This document shows positions 1-26,100 of a stretch of DNA of 64,000 nucleotides, piece after piece. The stretch spans positions 763,119 through 827,118 of the forward strand of contig VXAZ01002496.1 of the NCBI GenBank assembly GCA_013399875.1, given 5' to 3'. Positions within the stretch are counted from its first letter, which is position 1; every line of letters starts with the position of its first letter. Made by a program: the position numbers and the translations under genes. The stretch comes from Gymnorhina tibicen. Taxonomy: Eukaryota > Chordata > Aves > Passeriformes > Artamidae. Below the pieces are notes generated by a model. It was not told where the DNA came from. It did no database searches and saw only the letters and a program-made list of their open reading frames with translations.

Positions 1-11693
<11,693 letters not shown>

Positions 11694-13800
11694 AGCTGAG
11701 GAAGATGGTAACCCTCTATTAACAGACCCTGCAAGTTAAGTCTGCTGTTGCAGTTGCTCAAACCTGTTGCAGTTGTTTAAATGACTACAAAAAAAGAAAA
11801 TGTAAAAAAATTCTACGTCACATCCAAATAGTTCTGTTTTGGCCAAAGGTGCTGCTGTGCTGGGGCTGTGTCCCCATCTGGATGAGAAAACACAGAAAAC
11901 AAAGTTCCTCCCTGGTTTTGAGCAAGCTGGGTACCAGAGTATCCGGTGAATTGCCGTTGTACTCAAATTCTGAACACGAGCCTCTTCGTGGAGCTTGATG
12001 CCAACAAAAGCCAGAACTCACATGAGTGAACAGCAGAAGTCCCTGCCTGAAGGGTAGTGCTGGGGAACACCTGAATTGACCAATTAATCATTTTAAGTCA
12101 GATTTGTTCCAGTGTTTCACAGTTAAGAACTGTATCTATCCCGGAGTCCATTATCTCATGCATTTAAGAAATGTAAGAACTGTTATTGCTGTCCAGCAAA
12201 GATCAGCTGTATTAGAGAGTGGGTAAGACTGTTGTAGTTGAGGAAATATACTGGCAGATTTTTAGGGGTGGGAACTTTTTAAACTGTTCATAAAAAATAA
12301 TGGGGTGGCCTTGTAGTTTAAAAACTATTTCTTAAGCTTAAAATTTCATTTTCAACAGAGCTGTGTTTGAGAATCAATGTAACATGCTTTGGTTTTTTAA
12401 ATGGTAAAATGTACATTGTGTAAACACACATATGATCAAGTTCTGCTTGTATTCTTTCCTAGGGTGGTATAATCTTGCCTGAGAGGCATTGGTTACACCA
12501 AAGAGGCACATTACCCAGACCGTCTCTAATACAGTAGTTGGGGGGGCAGGAGAACTGCATGCTACTCGTGATTTGGGGTTGAAATCAATGACAAACTCAA
12601 CCAACATGCGTTTGCATGGTAACTGTACCTGTGAAATGTTACATTCGTGCTTCATTTCGCCAAGACAAATGCAATGTTAACTTCTTGTCAAACTTCATTT
12701 GTGAAATTAGCTTATTTTTTTATCTGGTGCGATTGGCTGCGATATGATGCCCCTGGAGCTCCTTCTTGAGATGCTGATTTCTGTTTGTTGCAGTGAAGAG
12801 ATAATAACAAATCTTTACTTTAGTGATGTGTGGATATTTTGCTACTGGACAGCGATTGTGTCTGAGTTAGACTTTTTTAAATTATAATTAAATATGTACT
12901 ATAGAATGATTTCTCACTGTATCCTGAGAATGTATAGGTTATCTACAAATACAGGGCTTGGGTGGGGTGGGATGGGGGTGTGATTTAAATGTCAAAGCTT
13001 TGTTTATTTTGCAGCATATTGTTAGCAAGACAAATCTGCTATGTGCCACAACATTCCTGATGCCCTGTCTCTGAAAACCACAGTAAGAAGTAGGCAAAGA
13101 TGTTGCCTTCTCCATGGCAAAGTGACATGAATATATTTATTTTCTAGCGTGCCATTCAGGAAATTTAGAAGTTTGCATGTTAACCTCTTTTTCGTTTATT
13201 GAAGCATCTACATTAGGTGCCCTTCCACGTTGATAGCTTTTGATGTGAGATGCTCAGAGAATATTTGGCTTTAGCTATCAACACAGTAGGAAGCTGTTTT
13301 AGGACTCTGAGGTGTAAATCCTCTTTTGTGCTTGGTCTTCTAAAACCTCTACAGTTTCTGCAACAAATGACAAAATGTCTAAACTGCCACTAATGTCTCA
13401 GAGACACAGCACATCAGTCAATTAGACCTTGTTTTCTGCGTAGTAGGTGTTCACACAAGATGTTGTCTGGAACATTTAAGTAATGGCTACTACTGTGTGG
13501 ATGTGCTCATAGAGAAGCAAGACCATAGTTACTACAACAGAAACATGCCAGGGTGCTTGTTGCCTGGTGTGCCTTCTCATCCATGGAAACCCATCCTTCT
13601 AGGACAAAAATAACTAGCTAAGAGCAGACCTCACCCTGCAGCCTCATGGTTTAAAATAGCAATGTTTTTTAAAATAATAATTATTATATTAAATACGAAG
13701 GAAACACTGGTAACTCCATGCTAGTCCTTCTGAGTTGAGAGTATCTGTGGTAAAGTTCACTACGGTTTTTTCAGCAATAAAGGGCTTAATAGGGCCTTTG
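11694..13800 (+). other. ABTB3: Probable ABTB3 3' UTR
   Basis: This is the non-coding stretch directly after the ABTB3 stop. It has no internal exon or recognised repeat and is locally AT-rich. The extent is inferred from the AATAAA at 13776; an ATTAAA at 12887 could give a shorter form. RNA evidence is needed to fix the end. Confidence 0.4.
13776..13781 (+). terminator. ABTB3: Candidate poly(A) signal of ABTB3
   Basis: Canonical AATAAA followed within about 30 bases by a GU-rich stretch (TTTGGTGGCTGTACGTGG). It would give a 3' UTR of about 2.1 kb. An alternative ATTAAA lies at 12887-12892. The assignment is inferred. Confidence 0.35.
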
Positions 13801-16388
13801 GTGGCTGTACGTGGAGCGGTGACCGTGTTTGAGCACCCTGAGCTGTTAAGAGGAAGGGATTGCACCTCAAGATTTATACCAGAGAAACTTTTGCCCTTGG
13901 AAACACTGGTAATCCCAACATCACAGATGTATAGATGAAGGAAACCTTAAAAAAAAAGAGTCATAACTTTAAATTCTCTTTTGACCAGTGGTCCCCAGGA
14001 CTTTTGCCAGCAGAACAGCTGGCCTGTGTAAACCTGGTATTCATTTCTCCTGGAAGCAGCCAGCAAACGTTTGTGGATCCACAAACCAGAGTTTGGAAAT
14101 GGTGATTTTAGTCTGCCTCTCCTGATGTGAAGCTGGGTGAGGTCCAGCTGAACCATGCCAGTGTGCAGCATGCAGGCTCTTCAAAAATCCAGTCACAGGA
14201 ATCTATGATCTTCACCACCCTCATAATCAGAAGGTTTTCCTAAGAGACTTCAGAATTTCTTTACTGCAAATCAAGCCACTTTTCCTTCAAGTCCTGACTG
14301 ACAGGAAAAACAGATGATCTTACAAGATCTTTATGTATGAAAGGAATTACCCTACTTGCATCACTACTATAGTCTTTTCTAGTTCTTTTCTTAGTGTTTT
14401 CTACGTCTCTGATTTTTGCTGTCATTCCCCTCATGGCTTCCCATTTTCCCCAAAATTCCATACTTCAGCAGGAGTTTTTATACATTAACAAGTAAAGCAG
14501 AGAAACTGTTTGCTGTGGTTTATGTAAAGCATATCAGAAAATATATCCCCAGATATTTTCTAAAAGAACATCCTATGGCTGACTTTGATCTAGTCTGTCT
14601 TATAATTCCTGAGGCATTCACTGCTGCCTTTCCAGGAGTTTCACCTTTATTTGTGCATTTGTTTACTACACCTTTCAAAGTATAACACTTTCAACTTCTC
14701 TTTATTAAATTTGTTCTGCTCTAATCAGGGCAATTTCCCCACTTCATCAAGATCAATTGCAAGTCTGATCCTGTCTTCTACCCTGTTTCATAATCTCCAA
14801 CCTTTATTATATGTGGCTTCATGCATGGATTCTTCATGCCATTAATCTGGGGCTGGGGGGAAGGGCTCTTGTCAATTTAATCTAAAAAGCAATGTGAGTT
14901 TCAGTGGGTGCCCATGAATACCATCCTTATCAGATAAGGCTCCTTCCAACAGAGCATTTTATTAGCATTTTTTTGAGACATGGTGTTTTCATCTTGGAAA
15001 GTAAAAAGCTTTCTGTTCCTTTAGTCTTTGTAGGAGTTGCAATAATTTACAAATTTTGAGGCCAAATATTGCCTCCAGTCTTGGTGAAAAGGAAAAAAAT
15101 ACAACATCCTTAGAAAAACTTAGGATTTTCTTTTTTAATCGTAACTTTCCAGCCTGTAATGAGTGAAGGTACCTTTCCATCTGTCATTTTCATACTGATC
15201 CACTGCTATAATATTTGAGGACTTACAGACATTCTGTCCCTGCCTCATGGCAGATCTTTCCTTATGTCCCTACACGGTCCTCCCTTAGTTTCCAGAATTC
15301 CCTCACATTCCCACTTTGGTTCACGTGCTGCCAGTTTCCACACTTCCCAGTTTTTTTACTCTAGAGCCCTGCTGGATTCCTTCCCAGGCCCAGAAGGGAT
15401 ATCTGTGTTGTCCTGAATAGTCGATTTTCCAATAATTGGCTCAAGAGCTGGGAAGAGAAAAGGATGGGGAATGTAGGAGGGCAAAGGTTTTGGACATCAC
15501 AGGGGAAGGCTGGTATTCTTTTCATTACAAATTTCAGCACTGTCCACTTGTTTCTCAGATTTTCCCCAGATCTTTTCCTTAGGCCTGCTGTCCTCTAAAC
15601 ACAGCTGGTGGCCAGATGCTCTCTGTTCTGGAAAAGGGCCAGCCTTCTAATGGCTAAGACTATTTTTTCCCCAGCTGAAACGTTTGCCTGCTTGGTTTCA
15701 GCTCCAGAGTAGATTTGTGCAAATGGCTATTAAAGACAGAGGAAACACCTTTAAAAAGGTGTGAAGGTTTAGTAGCCAGGCTCTCCTATTGGCACTAAAT
15801 GAGAGCTGCTTTGGACGCTGAGCCTTTTTGCCACTGAATATCCACTGGCTTCATACCAAACGTTGCACAGGTCCTGGATGGGCTGTAGTGTGTGGTATGC
15901 TTGGGGCGCTCAGAAATTCTAGTTTTGTTTCAAAGCATAGCACCACGTGCTGCTCTTTAAAGCTTAAAAGAAAAAGGGAAATGGTCAGTTTGCACTGAAA
16001 TAAACTGCTCTGAGGTGGTGCAGTGATGAAAAAGAAAGGGCATCTCTTCTCCTCAGCTGTACCTGTCTAAAATCAGAGCAGGGTTCTGTTATGGCATGGA
16101 ATGCAGCTAGGTCTGTGGGGACTCAGGCATTCAGGACCCTGTTTAAGTGGGGGTTTTGTGTTCCAGAAAAACACATTGTTAAAGTTAACACATTCACATA
16201 CTCAAGATGAGGATTAGGCCATCCTAGAAAAAGCATTCCTAGTGCTCCTGTCTATGGGTTAAATTCTGGGAGAACCTGGCAACCTACAGAACTAGTTGAA
16301 GTCAGTTGCACATATTCAGGGTCCCTCAGGAGCTGGCTCTGTCTTAAAAATACTGCTGAAAGATGAAAGCCTGAAGCCTGCATTCACG

Positions 16389-16483
16389 NNNNNNNNNNNN
16401 NNNNNNNNNNNNNNNNNNNNNNNNNNNNNNNNNNNNNNNNNNNNNNNNNNNNNNNNNNNNNNNNNNNNNNNNNNNNNNNNNNN
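16389..16483. other. Assembly gap (95 N)
   Basis: An N run ends directly against a long T-rich run (16484-16511), suggesting that a homopolymer or low-complexity sequence broke the assembly. Confidence 0.98.
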
Positions 16484-19400
16484 TTGTTTTTTTTTTTTTT
16501 TTTTTTTTTTTGGTGAATGAGAGTCACCTAAAGCCAAAGACTTTAAGTCAGTTTGTTTGACAAAGTGTCTTTTCATGTGAGGCTCTGCAAGTGCTTTACA
16601 GAAATGAGGGGCCTATGTTGCTTTCATCCTCTGGCACAGAGATGTTGAAATTTATAAGAATTTAAAAAGCTGCTTAGGATTTGTCCTAAAATTTAATAAA
16701 CTAGTTTGCAGGAAGCTAGCCTTCAGATAATATCTGAAACCCCATAGATAAGAACATCGCTAATTTTAGATGTCAACCTGTAAGCAAACAGACCTGCAGC
16801 ACTTCCATACATTTATAGCAAAATGATTGTTATTTTTTAACTTGTTATTTATTTTGAGGTAAGGCCTGTTATCTTCAGTGGGTGAAAACGGAGGCTGCCC
16901 ACTCTGACCAGATGATCACATTTCAGTAAAATTGCACCTGACCTGCTATTTGTAACTGGCCTTCAAGTGCAAAAAACCATCAAAGCCAAGTCTTCAGCTG
17001 TGGCTCAATGCTCCACGACTTCAGGGAGACCACTGCTGAAAATATTATGCATGTGGTGCCCAAAGCAGAAGGAAAATCTGGTGACCTTCAGGAAGACTAA
17101 TGGGAATTTGTCAGCTGCCTTCAGTGAGCCTTTGAGCTGGGGAAGCAAGCTCAGTGTGGGTAGGAGGAGAGCATCCAGTTTCCTTTTGTTGCCATTAAGC
17201 TGTCATTCTTTCAGCTCTGTCCAAGGGTTCTGGCATGGAATAGCCATGAATGGCCTAGAGTGTGTTTATCTTGGATGCATGCATGGGACTTAAAATGTGG
17301 TATCTCACCTCCTCAAAGTCAAGAGTCTCATTAGATGATGGGTTTTGTGCTTTGCTTGGACTGCTTGTCACTAAAACACCCAGGAGGCGTGGCAGCAACT
17401 TACAAGAGAGGTTGTGTTGGCTGGATAGGGTAAATTCTACAAACACCTTGTGCTTTGCATGTTTAGTTGGCTAAATCCATCCACCTGATTGTACCAGAAC
17501 AGCAACTTCGTTGTTTCTTTTCCTTTGGAGAGGCATTTTTCACCTTTCTTTGGGCTGATGGTTTTGTTCTTTCATCCTGTAGAGGTGGCGACACTGTGTG
17601 AATGGGCGTGCTTAGCTTAGGCACAGGTTTGTGTCCATGTTGGATGGCACACTAATGAAGAGGTCTTAGTAAGGGAAGAGGATTAGGTACAAGAATTTGA
17701 ATGTATAACCCCAGATCTTTGCCTCTGATTCCAGAAGTATAGTGTTCACTGTTGCCTAATCCATTTGTTCTCCCAACTCATTTTCCATGAAATCAAAGGG
17801 AAGGGGAGAGCAGGAAGAGGGGAAGCGGCCCCATCTCTCACCACTTGCTTGGCATTCCCAACCAGCCCAGTTGGCTCCAGTCTCTTCAGTGCTCACACAG
17901 AGGATTCGCTTGGTCCCATGCTCAGATATGGCCGTGGAGTTGAAGCAATTGGTGGCACTTTCTTGTCCTTACATACATCTCTGCTGCTGCTGCAAGAGGA
18001 AATTTGCCTGCACCCCTTTGTGTGTGGTTAACTTTGGTCTTTCCACTTCCCATCATCTCTGCTGCTGTGTTTTCATTAAAACTTCCATTACCTGGCTTTG
18101 CCCAGCGCAGTGAGAGGCAATCTTGTTTCTTACTGCCTTTCTAAAGCAAACAAAGACAGGGAAAAAACCTCGCTGAAACACCCAATCGAAAATCATTTAT
18201 GGTTTACAATAAGCCACATTAGAAAATGGAGATGCTCAGAAACAAAAAAAGAGACTGCCACTTTAGGAAAATCCAAAGTGTTAGGAGGTAATTTTAGCTA
18301 ATTAAGGTCAAAACCTTATTCTGGCAGGGACGGATTAACATGTTTCAAAACATCTGGACTTGTTCAAGCTGCAGGTTCAAGAGAGTCCAGCCTTACCCTT
18401 TCCCCTTCCCAGCAGTGGATAAATTGAATATCCTGTAGCTTACTGCATGAGAGGCTTTCAGATGAGCCTTTCTAAAGTCAGGTTTTCTCTGTTCTGCATA
18501 GCTTTTGAAAAGCTCACAGCACATCTGCAGGCTGGGATTTGCCCCCCAGCACAGTCGAAAGCCCCCTGTGCCCCAGTGCTGGTTGTGCCTTACGGGGTCA
18601 GAAAGCAGGAAGGAGCACAGGAAGCCTCTGGAGCCTCATCAGAGTGAAAGCTGCTTCCCCAGCATCCAAGCAGCCCCTTGGTCAAATACCCTGCTTAACC
18701 CAGTCAGTTCAATGCCTTGGGAACTGATTTTTGCCTTGCAATTATTAAGCCAATGACTAATTGTGCCATTTGGGGATGCAGTAAAATGTGCAGTCTTACT
18801 TCAGTTGTGAGTTTATGTTTATCCATTGAAGAATACAAGGACTATAAGAAAGTATCTCAGAGCTTTTTGACCTCATGTTCCTGGCTAAATTCCAGTTAGT
18901 ACTAGAAAAACTTGACCTGTTTAAGTCCCACCAGTGCATTTTGACCTGTAGGTTGCTTCCTGTCCCTGCTTCTCCGGAGCCTTGCAGCTGTTGTGCAGCC
19001 ATGTGTGCTGTGCCAGCGGGGAACAGAGGTGCCTGAGCATTATGCAGACACCAAATAAGTAAATCCCGCTCTCTGCAATGCAGGACATTGCTCCTACTGA
19101 TCCCTTCGGCATTATGGAGGTTGAATAATGCATCTCTGCTGTTCACAGCCCCAAGTTAGGATCAGTGCTCTTTTTCCACACTCTTTCTTGGCTCTGCCAT
19201 CTACCACTAGAGGAGGGATCTGGATCCTGCAGATTTTGAAGAGCAGCAAAGAAAAACCCACAGGAAATACCACGTTGTCTCAACCTGCCCTCCCCACCCC
19301 CAGTAACAGGTGGGCTGCTAGAGTGTCCTCCAGTCCCACTCCTCTGAAAGCTGCTTGTAATCCTATTTGTACATTAGGTTTCCTCAGAGAAGGCTTTTCA

Positions 19401-22400
19401 TTAGGTTTAAGTCTGGAAAGTGTCTTCATTCATGGCAGAAGTGAGGTTGTAAAATAATTCAATTCTAATCATCCATGCTGAGAATTTTCTGTTTCTTTGT
19501 GGTTTTTTGTGTTGTGTTGGTTGTTTTTGAGGGGACTTGGGGTTTTTTTTTTTGCTTATTTTCTTTTTGTTTGGTTTGATTATTTTTTCATTGGGAAGAA
19601 AAGATGAAGCATGTGCAATGCTTTGGATTTTGTGTCTGTAGTTATCATTGTGTATATGTTCAAGAGAGAGAGATGGACAGTAAACAGATCTACGGAATAT
19701 GTTATGAGGCGTGAAATCATGTCTGTAATGAGATTTCTTGTTAATGGCAGTCAGCCTTCCTTGACGCTAAGCATTAATGCAATATCCATTAGTGCAGCTG
19801 AACCTCCCTCTGCTCCACTTTCCCAAATGGGTTTCACTTTGTACCTACTTCAGCATTTATAAATATTTGATATAGGGTTCAAGAAGTAATTTACATGTTA
19901 AAAATAGATGAATGTTCTATGAAGAAATACAAGTTAAGATTCTACTATAACTTCATTCACAAACCAAAACATGAAAGCATGATGAAATTTGCTCCATTAA
20001 AATGGCTGGAAGCCTTTTCATTGATTTCTCTAGTCTGTGGACTAGGTCTGTTTTCCATCTGTCTCTCGTACTGTGTCACCTTTGAAGTCTTTGCTGGCCA
20101 AATGCATATCTGTGGTTAGAAAGCACAGTCTCAATCTTTAAATGGAGAATGAGCCACCTCTGAAGGGCTGGGTTTGTATCTTTATGTCTATCACTGAACG
20201 CAGCTGCTAAATTAGGAAATCCCGGTGTGAGCATCCTGAAAGGACAGAAGAGCTGTCTGTGGGACAGCTCTTTGCTTCCCTTCCGCTCTTCACATCCACT
20301 CCCACCTGTCCCTGAGATAGCTTGGAACTGAAAGATAGGGAAGAAAAGTGCGAGAAACAAGATGGTTCCTGCAACAGTGCAGAACCATTGTGCTGATCTT
20401 GATTTTTTGCTGGTTTTAGGCAGACTCCTAATTTGTGTAATACAAACCCAAGAATGGTTATGATTGTTTTGCATTTGTTATAGTTGTTACGAATTTGGGG
20501 TTGGGGTTTTTTTCTAGCAAAGCGGTTTTGTTTGCTGCCATCTTTTGTTGGGGTTTTATGTGAAGGTTTCATTTCACGTTTTATTGAGAAGGAAATGAAA
20601 GATCACATAACCCAACAGCAGTCATCAACAAACACAGAGATCCTGTCCTCCATCCCACAGATGTGGCTTAAATACTGGTTTGTGGCTTCACAGGCATGTT
20701 TGAGGTCATCTATAATTAACAACACAGGTGAAACTTTCTTCCCCTGTGCTTACCCATTTATGGTGGATAAAAACAAAATAACAGAGTCAGAGTATGGACA
20801 ATAGGATGGCAGATGTTTTTCAGTGGAGAAAGATTATAGCTAAGAAATACAAATGTTTCTGGAACCAAATATTTTTTCTCAAAAGGACAAAGAGACATCT
20901 GTAGCTCATTCAAAGATGTCAGTCTCTTGAGAGTGTTAGATGCTTTTGAAAATTGCCTGTTTTGTGTTGTTAATGATCCAGCACAAGCCCTTCCACTGCA
21001 GACACTAACTGAGGGCACTTAGAACCTAGGTAGAAGAGAATGTATGACAAATAGAGGAGCTCAGCCATAGCTTGAGGTGGCAGCTTTGTTTGCTTTTGTC
21101 CACTGTGTCCACAACTTGAATATTATTTTAAAGGGTGTGTTTGTATTTCATTTCTTTTGAATCCTTTTTTTAATTGCTGCAGCACTCTCACAGCATTTTC
21201 TCCCAAGTGCACCTTAGGTCATCTTAAACCCTGTTCTGTCTGATGCTGATCCTTTTAAAAAATCTCCAATGAGATTACGATTCATTTGTCATTGCTAGAT
21301 GTCATTTTGTTACGGCTGTATAAAGGCACTGCAGCATGTGAAACCAGCAAGTTGATTTTTATTATTGCATTACTCTGAAAAAGAAAAAAAACTAATGAGA
21401 TCTTTGTTTCTAGTGTGAAATACTCCCCTTAGCTTGAGAGGACACGTGCAGAGCCTCTGCTCGGAATGCCTCGATATAATCACGTTACAAAATGGAGGAA
21501 AATGGTATTACAGAAAGATTTTTGAGCAACATAACACCAGTGGAGCAGAACGTGCACTTGCTAAAGTCTGCTCTCTTGCTCTGTCTCTCTCCTGAAGTCA
21601 GTGGGAATTTTTAATGGGAGTTACTGCAAAGCTGTATGGTTTTTTAATGCAGTAGCAGATGTAATTTCCCCATCCATGTCATCTGCACAGTTGTGGTTGG
21701 TACACCATAAAGGCTGAAGGCCAGATCCTGCTGTCATTGCACACAGCCCCTCTGCTTCAGCAGGGATCATAAACATGTACTTATGTTACTTGAGGTTTTT
21801 GCTGAAGAGAAATGGGAGAGGGCAGGCCTTCCTTCTGCTCGTTGATCACAGGCTTTGCATTCCCAATGACTTTTATTAGAAGCATCATACATTTACATGC
21901 TGCAGAATGAGGCCTGCGTGGGATGGGAAAGATTTTTATGAATTTAGACCTGCCTAAGAAAACAACCGTTCTAATTTTAGACAAGTTGCATTCCATATCC
22001 ATCTGTTTAGTGCATCAGTCTGATGTTTACTGTTTAGTAAATTGCATTTGGGCTTATTTTTTTTATTTCTTTGAGGGCATCGCCTGTCATCAGCCAATGT
22101 AAAATAGCACCAAGGACTTCCAGACATACCCATAGGGCCAAACTGTGCCAGCTTCACACACCACAGTCCCATCAAAAGCAAGGAAAGCTGGACTGGGCAC
22201 ATAATTTGCAACCCCCCTGACATCCAGTTACATGTCCTGCCTCATTTCGTAGAGATTGGTGACATCCTGGAAAAAAAAAAAACCAAAACACATGGTGCCA
22301 CTTCATCCGAGTTTAAAATGTATTGAAACCAAGGAAGTTATATTAGACATGGCTGTAGTCTATCAAATCCAGTCCTGTGCATAGGCAGAACTCCAAGGGA

Positions 22401-23151
22401 AAGTAACAGGAGTTTCCACTATGGAGTTTGCAGAAGGAACCCTACATAATGAGCTATGACAAAATGTCAGCTTTGTGTAAACTCTCCTGGTGGGTCTGTC
22501 TAAAGGTTTTTTAAGAAATCTTCATTGGAACACACCAGAGAATAATAAACTTGCACCTTGATAGAATAGCTTTATTTGTATATACTCTGTAAATTTTAAA
22601 CCAGAGGATACATGTCATTCCTTGTACATATCTGACTAGAATGGTGGCAGTGCTGTGCACTGCTGTTTAGGAGATCCAGCTTCTCCAGTCCTGGATTTCC
22701 AGCTGTAAAGGCTGCAGGAGACTGCTTGGGACCAGCTAAAACATTGGATGGATAGATGCTCACCACCCACTGCTTAGAAATGCAGGAGCAGGATTTGGAA
22801 CAGATGTTGGCTATGGAGAAGATTGCTTGCCTCTACTCCTGGCTAAAGGACAAGTGCCTCCTTCGCTGTCATCTCCAACAGAAGTGATTTATGGTCAGAG
22901 TGTGGGAACCTTCAGAGCCCTGTTTGGCCTTTCAAAGGGGTCTGAGCTTCAGGTGTCACATGGGAAGGTCCCCAAAGAAGCAGTGTGTACATACATCTAC
23001 CTACCTGTCTGTCTGTTACCTAGTATCCCACTGTTTCTGTATTGAATGGTCTCAGTAACCTGTGAACAAGTGATTGCTCCTGTTGTGCTACTGCTTTGAA
23101 ATTCCTTGCATGCACTCTGGCATATAATTCTTTAAGAAAAGAAATTATACA

Positions 23152-23173
23152 TATTATATATATATATATATAG
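23152..23173. repeat. (TA)n microsatellite
   Basis: Eleven alternating TA units in the intergenic interval. Confidence 0.85.
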
Positions 23174-26100
23174 TAGCTTGCAAAATATTCATGTTGAAGA
23201 GCCATGTTTTGTGCAAATTGTACATTTATGTTGTGAGCAATATCGCAATACGAACTTTTATTAGTTGTTGATAGTAGATTTACCACATTATTTTTGAGCG
23301 TATGTACGTATCCCAAGCTTTTAACCTCAGGCATTAGATCAGCTACTGAAGGAGACTTTTTCTGTGCAGTAGAAATAGCACAGGCTTTCAGTAAATAGGC
23401 AGGTGTGCAAGTCCCATTCTGTTTAAAGCAAGTTGCAAGGCTGATTCTTCATGCAGTTTGTCAGGCCAATACTTCTCTCTTGTCAGTGCTGGAATTCGTG
23501 TTTGGTATGAGGACACTGTTGCGCTCATCTAGAACAGAACTCAAACCCCAACGTTGCAAAACAAAGTGCTTGACTCCTACTGCCCTCTGTCTCCGCAGGT
23601 GCTCCAGTATAAACACAAGGAGGACTTAGGGAACTGCCAGTTCCCTGCCGGATAGCCAATGTTATATTTTCAGATGTTCATGCTACCTAGTTTTCAATGT
23701 AGGGGCTAGATAAAAGTGTAATACCAGTTCAGCTTTAGAAAAGCTACAGTGTTTGGAGCTTGACCTTGAAACTTTTACCTGATTCCTGAACATCATTGGT
23801 GGCTTTGTTTGCTCAATGTTTACCTCTGAGAAATGTATGCTATTGATTTAAATGTTTAATATATTGACTGCCTTTTTTTGTATATTTGTTATCATAAAGG
23901 TTTGGTTTAAATGCTAACAATTGTGGTCTATTTTCAGACTTGAAATACTTACGGTTCTGTATTTGGAAGGCAAAGTTATTAATGAATATAGCAATTTGGT
24001 ATTTTATTCCTGTTTTATACAGCTGCCCCCATAGGTTATTATCAGATAGCAATGAATATTGCTGAACAGCAGGTGGAACTCCTTTGAGTGTGTTTATGAG
24101 CCATCTCTGTTCAATAAAAATTCCATTGTTTTCTAGCCTAGGAAATGGCTGCTGTGAGTGTTTTTGTTGTTTCTTCTCCCCTTCAGGTGTTTCTTGATGT
24201 ATTTCAGACAGCAGCAGGACTGGGCTTTTCCCAAGAACCATCTCCCAGAAACCACACATGTTCAGGATTCTACATCTGGAAGTCCTGGTACTGTTTTCCC
24301 ACACACACTGCTATCAGCATGCTTGCTGTGCATGTGAAGAAGTGATATGGAGTTGGTTCCCCAAAACCTTTCTCTGCATGCTGATCTGCCATAAAATGGG
24401 CACATAAGGCCTGGGAATGGAGCTCCATGGTGCTTAAAATTAAGCATCTGCAAATGCATCATAATCAGAGAGTGTGGATGCAGGAAGATCCAAAAGGCTG
24501 GAAGCTTGCTTCATTATACAGCATTACTGCAAGTGCGTACAAATAAGTTGGAAATGGGTGTCTCAAAGAGATGTCAGGTATAAACAGAGGGAATTGATTG
24601 ACTTGGCATGAGTGTGAAAATCAGGTTTTAAAAATATTTTTGGTTTAGCATTTTTTTTTTACTTTTTTATTTTTAAATTACTTTCCCATGTATTCTGTCT
24701 CATATGTTTTAGTGGATTTGGAGTCAAGTTCTTTCTTTGTAATTAGAATCTTTCTCCAGATTATTAAGGAATGGGTTGGTTCAGGAGGCAAAAGAGGGTA
24801 ACATCCTGTCATGTCCTGTACATAAGTTGTGGGAGTGAGACACCATTCACACCAGACTGGGTGACTGCCCACACCTGTGGTGGCTCCCTCAGGTGCCTTT
24901 AGGTTTTGCAAACTCGGCTGTCTGGGAGCGGAGTTTGAAAAGCAGCTGTAGGGAACCCTGCAGTTGTCCAAATTCTGTAGGAGGTGTAGGCCCCCTTGCC
25001 TGCCTCCCCTGTATCTGGAAGAAAACAAAGCAAGTTTCACGTGTAGCAAACTGGAATGATTTGTCTCCCTTCCCGACCACTGATACCGAAACAATTTAAA
25101 ACTGTTCTTTCTGGGTGTTTGAGTTAACTCTTCACTGAGAAAAATAGTGAAGTTCAGCTAGAAATGTTCACACCATTCTTCTGGGTTCTCTGTAAACTTA
25201 TCCATGTTTTTTCTACATTCAGTTCACATTTTTGTTCCTGAGGTTTTCTGTAGAGACTGAAGCCTGTGGCACACGTTCACTGGGCTAATTAAGGTGTAGG
25301 ACAGTCTCGCCCATGCGGTGTTTTCCGCAGGGCAGAAATGGACAGTGATGTCTAACACCCCCTCCCCCCCTACAAAGGAGAGCTCACCTAGAGGGACCCA
25401 GGTTTTGTCCTGAGGCTAAAGCACTGCCACAAGTGCTTGATGTAGATCTGCTGATGGAGTCAGCAGCAGAAGCATGTGTGTAACATAAGAAAGGCCATTG
25501 TGTGTCTCAGTTTGACTACGTAGAAATAACATTTAAACCACTTGGAAATATTTTTTTTCCTAAATCTGCATAATGCCTTATACAGACGTATTTCTAGGTG
25601 TGTAGGGGTATCAGCTAAATTTTTCCGTGTTGACAGAGCCTTATATGTTAATGAACATTTCTTCAATGGCTTTTTTTTTGTCCAATGAGTCTTTCAAGGA
25701 AAACATTCTAGAGTAAGCATGTGGGCTGGCTGCCGCTAAGCTTTGCTATGAAGATGTAAAACTGCACTGTAGAGGATGTCTGAGAACCCGTGCACATATC
25801 CTTGCAGGCTGGGAGGCTGCCATTCCCAGCACAACCCTACAGCCTGACTACCTTCCTAGAGCTTATCGGCCCCTCTGCTCTACAAGCCAGTGGCTTGTGT
25901 AAGAAGTTTAGTGTCCTCCTGCAATAACAAATATTTGAAGCATCCAGTACTGAGCAGCACACTCAGGCACGGAGGAGATAAAGATGTGACACCGCTGACA
26001 TGAGCACTGGCCCCGGTGTCCCCCGTTGCTCCCGTGGTGGTGGAGAGGTGCAAGTCCTTGGGTGTTTTAAGGTATCCAGCTGACAGCAACCATTGCAGGG

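Noticed and set aside
23840..24304. 154-codon open frame on the minus strand in the intergenic interval
   Set aside because: It has no recognisable domain, no upstream promoter or splice logic and ordinary AT-rich composition, so chance is the best explanation.
24678..25094. 138-codon open frame on the minus strand
   Set aside because: It has no family motif and overlaps other chance frames. There is no evidence for a processed pseudogene such as an adjacent poly-A tract or known protein.
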